From Bog-257 sp963846715 (GTDB lineage Bacteria > Acidobacteriota > Terriglobia > Terriglobales > Acidobacteriaceae), in contig CAWJXA010000003.1 in assembly GCA_963846715.1 (NCBI GenBank), forward strand, positions 1 through 64,000: a stretch of DNA of 64,000 nucleotides, given 5' to 3'. A program made the position numbers and the translations under genes. Below are positions 57,444-64,000 of the stretch, in pieces. The notes under the pieces were generated by a model. That model worked only from the letters and a program-made list of their open reading frames with translations, had not been told where the DNA came from and made no database searches. Numbering within the stretch: position 1 is the stretch's first letter; each line of letters starts with the position of its first letter.

Positions 57444-58571
57444 ATGACCGATTATGGGAAGCTGGTTCCAGCACACGTGCAAAAGCTGGCCAGCTACAAG
57501 CCCGGGAAACCCCTGCGGCAGGCGGAATTGGAGAGTGGCATGCGTTGCATCAAGATGGCTTCGAACGAGAATCCTTTCGGGCCCTCTCCGCTGGCAGTTG
57601 AAGCCATGGAGGCGGCGGCGCATGAGGTCAACTTTTATCCGGACAACTGCGTTACCGAACTCACCGGACGGCTGGCCGAGATTCACGAAGTTGAGCCGGC
57701 GCAGATCCTGGTTACGGCGGGATCGAGTGCGCTACTCGACATCATGGCGCGGACCTTGCTCGGGCCGGGACTGAACGCCATCACCAGCAAGCTGTCGTTC
57801 ATCGTGTATCCCATCGTTACGCGTGCGACCGGAGCTCAGTTCATCGAGGTGCCGACGCTGAACGATGGCTACGATCTCGAGCGCATTCTGGAAGCGGTGG
57901 ATGTCAATACTCGCTTGATCTACCTCTCGAATCCGAACAATCCGACGGGCACAGTTGTGGATGCGGAGGCGATTGACCGTTTCCTTGATCAGCTGCCGTC
58001 GCATGTCATCACCGTGTTGGATGAGGCTTATTGCGACTATGCCGGCTACTTCGCAGCGGAGCGCGGCTTTGACTACTCGCACGCGCTGGACTATGTGCGC
58101 CAGGAACGCCGAGTAGTGGTGCTGCGAACTTTTTCCAAAGCGCATGGACTGGCGGGAGTCCGAGTGGGGTACGGCATGGGCCCGGCAGAGTTGATGGGCT
58201 ACTTCGCGCGACTGAAACCAGCGTTCATGGTCTCTTCGCTCGCCGAGGCAGCTGCGCTGGCTGCGTTGGCGGATGCAGAACATGTTCAGCGGGCGTTGGA
58301 GACGAATGCCGCCCAAGCAAAATTGCTGATACCGGCCATCTCAAAGATGGGGATTCGCGTGACTCCGACGTGGACGAATTTTCTCTTCTGCCGGGTTGGC
58401 GAAGATGCCGGCGGCTTGTGTCGCGCCCTGCAGGATGAGGGTGTAATCGTTCGTCACATGAGCGGGTCGTGGGGAGCGCCGGACGCCTTTCGCGTCACCA
58501 TCGGTACTCCTGAGCAGAATCAGCATTTGCTGAAGGCGCTGAAGGGAGCCATGTCACGTATTCCGGCGTAG
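57444..58571 (+). CDS. hisC: Histidinol-phosphate aminotransferase
   Basis: The 375-residue class I/II PLP enzyme has MASNENPFGPSPLAVEAME, VTAGSSALLDIMARTLLGPG, LIYLSNPNNPTGTVV, ITVLDEAYCDYAGYF and the PLP-lysine segment LRTFSKAHGLAGVRVGYGMG. It converts imidazole acetol phosphate to histidinol phosphate and may also act on aromatic amino acids. No other his gene is near. The 75-base gap upstream holds a GGTCGGGATGACAA repeat phrase. Confidence 0.93.
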   Translation: MTDYGKLVPAHVQKLASYKPGKPLRQAELESGMRCIKMASNENPFGPSPLAVEAMEAAAHEVNFYPDNCVTELTGRLAEIHEVEPAQILVTAGSSALLDIMARTLLGPGLNAITSKLSFIVYPIVTRATGAQFIEVPTLNDGYDLERILEAVDVNTRLIYLSNPNNPTGTVVDAEAIDRFLDQLPSHVITVLDEAYCDYAGYFAAERGFDYSHALDYVRQERRVVVLRTFSKAHGLAGVRVGYGMGPAELMGYFARLKPAFMVSSLAEAAALAALADAEHVQRALETNAAQAKLLIPAISKMGIRVTPTWTNFLFCRVGEDAGGLCRALQDEGVIVRHMSGSWGAPDAFRVTIGTPEQNQHLLKALKGAMSRIPA

Positions 58572-58581
58572 CGGTATCGGA

Positions 58582-59494
58582 TTACGATCGCGCCGCCAGC
58601 TTTCGGGCTAACGAGAGCGCGCCTTCCGCCGGGTTCTTAGTCGATAAAGATATCGAGGCTCGCGGAAGGAAAGTGTGCAGTTCTCGCTGAAAGGATTCGC
58701 GGACGATGGAGGCGTGCTGAAATACACCCCCAGCCAGCGCGAAGCTAACAACATCATCGCTCTGCCACAAGCGGCGAAAAACAATCTCCGCTAATCGTGC
58801 CAACTCCGAGCCAGCTTGAACCAAAATGTGGTGAGCGTAAGAATCTCCCGCTTCGGCTGCGGACAAGACGATGTCAAAGAGAGCGAAAAACTCCGGAGCA
58901 GGGGACGCGTTAGCATGCGCGATTAGCTCGTCGTAAGAGACCAGTTGCCAGAGCGTCAGAATGCGATCGCTGAGCTCGGTGTAGTTGCCGGAATCGAGTG
59001 CTCGCGTCACAGCAGCCACAGCTTGCACGCCGATCCAATGTCCAGAACCTTCGTCAGAGATCGCGAATCCCCAACCTCCAGCTCGCGCCGTGCGACCAGA
59101 CTGGTGACGACCATAAGCCATCGAACCAGTTCCAGAGAGCACGATAACTCCGGGAGCTCCGCCCAGCGCGGCCTCGTGCGCAATCACCATGTCGCCGACA
59201 ACAGCAACCTGTCCGGCGACAGACTTGCTGAGCGCGTGTGCGATTGTCTGACGTACTCTGATCGCGCGCAGCACCAGCGACTCCCGCGCACAAAGCGACA
59301 ATCTGCGCAGGCTTGATTCCTCTCCGCTGACAGATCTCGTCGATGCCTTGCTGCAAAGCCGAACATGTCTGCTCTTCACCGACACGAGTGGGATTGCTGC
59401 CAGCTGCCTGCACAGAAGCCAGCACGCTGGTTTCGTCGCCGAGCAGGAAAGTCGTCTGCGAACCGCCGCCGTCAATCCCGAGGAAATAGTCCAC
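58582..59494 (-). pseudogene. BadF/BcrA-family kinase (N-acetylglucosamine kinase-like), frameshifted
   Basis: The first frame (ATG 59494) gives the ATPase start MDYFLGIDGGGSQTTFLLGDE, AGSNPTRVGEEQ and ALCAGVAGAARD. The reading then shifts near 59251-59268 and continues VRQTIAHALSKSVAGQVAVVGDMVIAHEAALGGAPGVIVLSGTGSMAYG in order, GWGFAISDEGSGHWIG, and FALAGGVFQH. Restoring one base near the junction would join the two into a normal product of about 300 residues. The family phosphorylates N-acetylglucosamine or similar sugars or acts in CoA-thioester metabolism. Convergent with hisC. Confidence 0.8.
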
Positions 59495-59562
59495 GCGCCA
59501 GTATAGTGGCTTATGAATAGAAGGTCTTACTATCCACTAACCACCATTCACTAGCCACTGCT

Positions 59563-61104
59563 ATGAACCTCTTCGACCTCGCGCTGATTGGGATTTACCT
59601 CGTGGGCATCACGCTTTTCGGGCTGCGCTTCCGCAAGAAGCAACGCTCCCTGCGCGATTACTTCCTCGCCGATCGAAACATTCCCTGGTGGGCAATCGCG
59701 CTTTCCATCGTGGCTGCGGAAACCAGCACGCTGACCATCATCGGCATGCCAGGATTGGCTTACGACACCAACTTTACTTTCCTGCAACTGGCGATGGGAT
59801 ATCTCGTCGGTCGCGTCATCATCTGCTACCTGCTTCTGCCCCATTACTTTCGCGGCGATCTCTTCACGGCGTATCAACTGATCGAGCGGCGTTTTGGAGG
59901 TCGCCTGCGTTCGCTCACCGCCGGCCTTTTCCTGATGACTCGCGCCGCCGCGGAAGGTGTGCGCATCTTTGCGGTTGCGCTGGTCGTGGGAATTGCGCTG
60001 GGGCCGCTGCTCGGCAACATCAGCGCACTGCAGCGCGATGTGATTTCCATCGGCATCGTTACACTGCTGACGTTGCTGTATACCTTCGAAGGCGGGATGG
60101 CCGCGGTCATCTGGACTGATGTCGTGCAGTTGGGCATTTATCTGGTCGGTACATTGATTGGCGTGTTCACCATTCTTCACCTGGTTCCCGGAGGTTGGTC
60201 CACCATTCACGCGCAGGCAGCCAGCGCGGGCAAGTTTCGCGTCTTCGACTTCACTCCTGATTTCTACCGCACTTATACCTTCTGGTCGGGCGTGATCGGC
60301 GGAGCTTTCCTCACCACTGCGAGTCACGGCACCGATCAACTGATTGTGCAGCGACTGCTCGCGGCCCGCAGCGAAGGACAATCGAAACTGGCGCTGCTGA
60401 GCAGCGGCGTAGCCGTATTCTTCCAGTTCTCGCTCTTCCTGCTGGTCGGCGCGATGTTGTGGGTCTTCTATCGCATCTCGCCGCCAGCGGTTCCCTTCGA
60501 CAAGACGGACCGTATCTTCCCCACCTTCATCGTGACGTATATGCCTCATGGCATCTCGGGGATTCTGATTGCGGCCATTCTTGCCGCTGCCATGTCGAAC
60601 TTGAGTGCCGCATTGAACGCGCTCTCGTCCACGACGATGGTCGATTTCTATCTCCGACGTAGGCCTGACACGCCCGAGCGGCGACGCATCCTGCTGTCGC
60701 GCCTGGCGACGATCGCATGGGGATTGATATTGTTCGCGCTGGCGATTCTTTCGCGTCGTGGGGGAAAAGTGGTTGAGCTTGGACTGAGCATCGCGTCGGT
60801 CGCTTACGGCGCGCTGCTGGGAGTGTTCTTGCTGGGAGTCCTCACTCGTCGCGCCAACCAGCGCGGCTGCATGATCGGGATGGCAGTTGGCTTCTGCGCG
60901 AATGTGTACATCTGGCAGGGCGCTGCGATTCTGCAGAGGCTGCAAGGCTTGACTGGCGTGCCTTTCGTGGCAATGGCGTTAGCACGGCCAATTCCCTTCC
61001 CCTGGTACGTGCTCATCGGCAGCGTGATTACCTTCGCCGTCGGTTATAGTTCCAGTCTAATGCTCCCATCGCCGGATGAAGCCTCGCATGGCCCAACTTC
61101 CTAA
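59563..61104 (+). CDS. Sodium:solute symporter (SSS family)
   Basis: The 513-residue protein has about 13 membrane helices, beginning LFDLALIGIYLVGITLFGLRF, with SLRDYFLADRNIPWWAIALSIVAAETSTLTIIGMPG (sodium-site region) in order, and later GGAFLTTASHGTDQLIVQRLLAAR and ISGILIAAILAAAMSNLSAALNALSSTTMVDFY. It takes up a solute with sodium. The substrate cannot be told; the nearby sugar-kinase-like gene suggests a sugar or amino sugar, which is inference. It overlaps the APC permease gene by about 29 bases. Confidence 0.9.
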   Translation: MNLFDLALIGIYLVGITLFGLRFRKKQRSLRDYFLADRNIPWWAIALSIVAAETSTLTIIGMPGLAYDTNFTFLQLAMGYLVGRVIICYLLLPHYFRGDLFTAYQLIERRFGGRLRSLTAGLFLMTRAAAEGVRIFAVALVVGIALGPLLGNISALQRDVISIGIVTLLTLLYTFEGGMAAVIWTDVVQLGIYLVGTLIGVFTILHLVPGGWSTIHAQAASAGKFRVFDFTPDFYRTYTFWSGVIGGAFLTTASHGTDQLIVQRLLAARSEGQSKLALLSSGVAVFFQFSLFLLVGAMLWVFYRISPPAVPFDKTDRIFPTFIVTYMPHGISGILIAAILAAAMSNLSAALNALSSTTMVDFYLRRRPDTPERRRILLSRLATIAWGLILFALAILSRRGGKVVELGLSIASVAYGALLGVFLLGVLTRRANQRGCMIGMAVGFCANVYIWQGAAILQRLQGLTGVPFVAMALARPIPFPWYVLIGSVITFAVGYSSSLMLPSPDEASHGPTS

Positions 61105-62476
61105 CTCGCACAGCGCCGCTCCTACTCTTTCGCGCGATCTCGGTGTCAGTCACGCGACTGCGCTCGTGGTTGGGACGCTGATCGGAAGCGGCATCTTTCT
61201 GGTTCCTGCCGAGATGATGCAGGCTGTCGGATCCGCTGGGTTAGTCTACCTGGCGTGGATGGTTGGCGGAGTGCTCTCGTTCGCGGGAGCGCTGACCTAT
61301 GCCGAACTTGGCGCGATGAAGCCGCAAGCGGGAGGCGAGTACGTTTACATCCGCGACGCTTACGGGCCGCTGCCTGGATTTCTATACGCCTGGACAACGT
61401 TTGCCATCTCCAAGCCGGCTTCGGTTGCGACCATCACAACCGGACTCGTGCGTATCCTCGGAACTTTCCCGGCGCTGACATTCTTGAATCACGCAGCGAC
61501 TCGGTTGCCTTTCGTCATCACCTACGGACAACTTGTCGCTATCGCTGCCGCGACGTTTATCACTTGGCTGAACTACATCGGCGTCAAGCGAGCAGGAGAG
61601 TTTCAGCTGCTATTCACGCTATTGAAAGTGGCGATAATCGTCTCGGTGGGTCTGCTTGCCTTCAGCGCAGCCAGCGGCACATGGCGAAACTTCGGCACTC
61701 ACTTCGCAGGCGCGACCGGAGGCATTGCCGGGTTCATGGCCGCGCTGGTGGCGGCGTTATGGGCCTACGATGGCTGGAACGACTTGAACATGGTTGGCGG
61801 CGAAATTCGTGATCCAGGACGCAACATTCCGATCGCGCTGATTGCGGGAGTCGCCATTGTTGCCGGGCTCTACATGTTGACCAACGCGGCCGTGCAATAT
61901 GTGATGCCTGCCGCCAGCATCGCCGCATCGCAGCGTCCTGCGTCAGACGCGACGGCAATCGCTGTGGGAATCTGGGGCGCGGCCATCGTCTCCGCTGGGA
62001 TGGCGCTGTCCATGCTCGTCACATTGAACGGCACCACCATGAGCGGCGCGCGGGTGCCCTTTGCGCTCGCGCGCGACGGCTATTTCTTCAAAGCAATGGC
62101 TGAGGTCCATCCTCGCTTTCATACGCCATCCGTCGCGCTGCTGGTGCAACTGGCGTTGTCGGCGTTTCTTCTGCTGTTCGCCGGCAATTTCCGGCAACTG
62201 TTTTCGCTGGCAATTTTTTCTGAGTGGCTTTTCTACATGATTACCGCGAGCGCCGTCTTCGTACTTCGCAGGAAGGAACCGAACGCGGTACGACCTTTCC
62301 GCACATGGGGCTATCCGGTCGTGCCCGCGATCTTCGTTGTGGCGGCAGCCGTACTGCTGTACTACACGTTCACGCAAAACTTGCGGAACTCCGCGTGGGG
62401 CGTGGTGGTAATTCTGGCCGGCGTGCCCATCTACGTTTACTTCGCGAGGAAGAAGGGGAAAGCAATTAGTAAATGA
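61076..62476 (+). CDS. APC-superfamily amino acid permease
   Basis: The 466-residue protein has about 12 helices and the APC opening LGVSHATALVVGTLIGSGIFLVPAEMMQAVGSAGLVYLAWMVGG, abbreviated by order, GALTYAELGAMKPQAGGEYVYIRDAYGP, then AALWAYDGWNDLNMVGGEIRDPGRNIPIAL. This is typical of amino acid/polyamine transporters of the LAT-like group. ATG 61088 is an alternative start. The overlap with the symporter suggests translational coupling. Confidence 0.9.
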   Translation: MKPRMAQLPNSHSAAPTLSRDLGVSHATALVVGTLIGSGIFLVPAEMMQAVGSAGLVYLAWMVGGVLSFAGALTYAELGAMKPQAGGEYVYIRDAYGPLPGFLYAWTTFAISKPASVATITTGLVRILGTFPALTFLNHAATRLPFVITYGQLVAIAAATFITWLNYIGVKRAGEFQLLFTLLKVAIIVSVGLLAFSAASGTWRNFGTHFAGATGGIAGFMAALVAALWAYDGWNDLNMVGGEIRDPGRNIPIALIAGVAIVAGLYMLTNAAVQYVMPAASIAASQRPASDATAIAVGIWGAAIVSAGMALSMLVTLNGTTMSGARVPFALARDGYFFKAMAEVHPRFHTPSVALLVQLALSAFLLLFAGNFRQLFSLAIFSEWLFYMITASAVFVLRRKEPNAVRPFRTWGYPVVPAIFVVAAAVLLYYTFTQNLRNSAWGVVVILAGVPIYVYFARKKGKAISK

Positions 62477-62532
62477 CAACTAGGAGAGCGGCCTAATCTA
62501 AATGCCAAATAGTAATTGCCAGTTGCTAGTTC

Positions 62533-63993
62533 CTAGCCTCCCGCCGCCGCTCTTAGTTGCCTCGCCCGCTCGTACACCTTCACGTATTCGCGAGCTGCAT
62601 TGGCCCACGAATACTCCTGCGCCATGCCGTTGCGCATCAAGGTGTGCCAGGCATTTGAATCTGACCCATATAGCGCCACGGCCATCTGCACCGTCTCCAG
62701 CAAGGTTTCGCTGTTGTACTCCTTGAACTTGAACCCAGTACCCTTCAGAGTATGCCGGTCAAATTGCTCGACCGTGTCGTCGAGTCCGCCCGTAGCTCGC
62801 ACCACGGGCACGGTTCCATAGCGCATACTGTAGATCTGGTTCAGCCCGCACGGCTCGTAGTGCGAAGGCATCAAAAAGATATCGCTGCCCGCTTCGATCT
62901 TGTGCGCCAGCGGATTGTCGTAGGCGATTTTCACCGCGATTTTCTGCGGATACTGCTTGTTCAGCCTGCGGAACAGCTCTTCATACTCTCGGTCGCCGCT
63001 GCCCAGCACTAGCATAATCAAGTCTTGCCGGGCCAGCCGGTCGGCCACCTGCAGAATCAGGTCGAAGCCCTTCTGCGCCGCAAAGCGCGAAACAATTCCC
63101 ACTACGGGCAGCTGCGTGTCGGTGGCCAGTCCGAATTCCTGCAGCAAAGCCGCCTTACATTTTGCCTTGCCGCTGAGATCGTCTGCTGAGTAGTGAGCCG
63201 CAATGTATCGGTCGGTTTCGGGGTTCCATTCGCCGTAATCCACCCCGTTAAGAATCCCGGCGACGGTGCTGGAGCGCGCCCGCAGCACTCCCTCCAACCC
63301 GAAGCCGTACTCCGCAGTCTGGATTTCCTGGCTATACCTGCGGCTGACGGTGGTAATGAAGTCGGTCATCGTGATTGCGCCCTTGAGAAAATTCACTTTG
63401 CCGTAGAATTCCAGTTTCGACATGGTGAACAAGTCCCAAGGCAACATGAGCAGCGGTAATATCTCGGGCGGAAACAGTCCTTGATATCCGATATTGTGAA
63501 TGGTAAAGACACACGGGGTGTTGGCAAAGGCCGGGTCTTCGTCGTACAGCGTCTTCAGCAAAATGGGAATCAAAGCGGTTTGCCAGTCGTGACAATGAAG
63601 GACGTCAGGCGTCCCCAGTATCTTGGCCGACTCCAGTACGGCCCGGCAAAACAATGCAAAGCGCTCCGCGTTGTCATGGTAGTCGCCCAAGGGTGTACCG
63701 TAGAGCGAATCGCGATCGAAGAACGGCGGGTAGTCGATGAAATAGAATTGCACACCTGAGCGCGCACCGCCGTCGACGACGGAGCAGAAACGGTAGCGGT
63801 CATCGAAGGGAACGGTAATGCTGGGAATGACAATGCGCGGGTTGTCGAGTTTGGTCTGCCGGTACCGTGGCAGGAAGACCGTGACCTTATGACCCAGATT
63901 GGCAAGCGCAGGCGGCAAGGCGCCAATAACATCGGCCAACCCACCGGTCTTGGAAAAGGGTACGCACTCGGACGCCGCAAAGGCAATGTTCAT
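62533..63993 (-). CDS. glgA: Glycogen synthase (ADP-glucose type)
   Basis: The 486-residue GT5 enzyme starts MNIAFAASECVPFSKTGGLADVIGALP with the KTGGL nucleotide-sugar motif. It has DVLHCHDWQTALIP, FTIHNIGYQGLFPPEI, GILNGVDYGEWNP, VVGIVSRFAAQKGFDLI and the GT-B acceptor side EAGSDIFLMPSHYEPCGLNQIYSMRYGTVPVVRATGGLDDTV in order. It extends alpha-1,4-glucan from ADP-glucose (or UDP-glucose). It ends with a short Ala/Gly tail, and the complete gene reaches to seven bases from the window edge. Other glg genes would lie beyond. Confidence 0.95.
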   Translation of the reverse strand: MNIAFAASECVPFSKTGGLADVIGALPPALANLGHKVTVFLPRYRQTKLDNPRIVIPSITVPFDDRYRFCSVVDGGARSGVQFYFIDYPPFFDRDSLYGTPLGDYHDNAERFALFCRAVLESAKILGTPDVLHCHDWQTALIPILLKTLYDEDPAFANTPCVFTIHNIGYQGLFPPEILPLLMLPWDLFTMSKLEFYGKVNFLKGAITMTDFITTVSRRYSQEIQTAEYGFGLEGVLRARSSTVAGILNGVDYGEWNPETDRYIAAHYSADDLSGKAKCKAALLQEFGLATDTQLPVVGIVSRFAAQKGFDLILQVADRLARQDLIMLVLGSGDREYEELFRRLNKQYPQKIAVKIAYDNPLAHKIEAGSDIFLMPSHYEPCGLNQIYSMRYGTVPVVRATGGLDDTVEQFDRHTLKGTGFKFKEYNSETLLETVQMAVALYGSDSNAWHTLMRNGMAQEYSWANAAREYVKVYERARQLRAAAGG

Positions 63994-64000
63994 GAGACCT

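Noticed and set aside
1..64000. CRISPR arrays or rRNA genes
   Set aside because: No regularly spaced direct repeats with unique spacers and no rRNA-like sequence were seen; the repeats found are dispersed hairpins.

Overview
The window looks like a chromosomal segment of an Acidobacteriota genome, probably Terriglobia and close to Koribacter or Sulfotelmatobacter. This rests on an FtsX/MacB-type 'acidobacterial duplicated orphan permease' at 8356-10776, dense small GC-rich palindromic repeats between genes, high GC, and family-level resemblance of the housekeeping proteins. No rRNA gene is present, so the assignment is inference.

Layout. 1-6954 is the right end of an integrated element: a degraded ICE-type helicase block, a Phd/VapC toxin-antitoxin pair, an orphan MbcA/ParS-type antitoxin, an aldo/keto reductase-like protein, a DNA-binding protein and a truncated tyrosine recombinase whose last codons lie inside a tRNA-Glu(UUC) gene. 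7.3-19.3 kb is a mixed core region: PlsC-like acyltransferase, ADOP permease, RmuC, two related CAP-domain secreted proteins, a DUF72 protein, and a 40-residue membrane peptide gene with its own terminator. 19.7-22.7 kb, on the minus strand, is the classic rpsP-khpA-rimM-trmD-(cupin)-rplS operon. 25.0-30.5 kb, on the minus strand, is a respiratory module: an 11-heme cytochrome c fused to a b-type membrane domain, a 7-heme NapC/NirT-like cytochrome, and two tandem Crp/Fnr regulators, with a perfect CRP-type palindrome upstream of the 11-heme gene. 31.0-32.7 kb is a PerR-AhpC-AhpD peroxide-response operon with a PerR-like box. 33-40 kb holds a pair of MacB-like permeases, DUF309, tRNA-Ala(GGC), and an ECF sigma/anti-sigma pair. 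40.4-42.5 kb is a small defence/toxin-antitoxin islet with a Mrr-like nuclease, a second VapC pair and an orphan addiction-module protein. 43-53 kb is a rightward run of TPR proteins, rnc, two signal peptidases I, an AsmA-like protein, a site-2 protease and trpS. 53.4-64 kb carries scpA-scpB, an RluB-type synthase, hisC, a frameshifted BadF-type kinase, a sodium:solute symporter, an APC permease and glgA.

The genes suggest a soil-type heterotroph with flexible respiration. The multiheme cytochromes and Fnr-like regulators form one oxygen- or redox-controlled unit next to peroxide defence. The rnc-lepB-lepB-asmA-S2P block is an envelope and secretion cluster.

Two kinds of structure stand out beyond the genes. 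First, there are two families of hairpin-rich dispersed repeats; one is about 150 bp, bounded by GTGAGAAC/GTTCTCAC termini, and one copy appears nested in the other family. Second, four otherwise well-conserved genes (cupin, NapC-like, PerR, BadF-like) are each split by one- or two-base indels, which points either to residual sequencing errors or to real decay.
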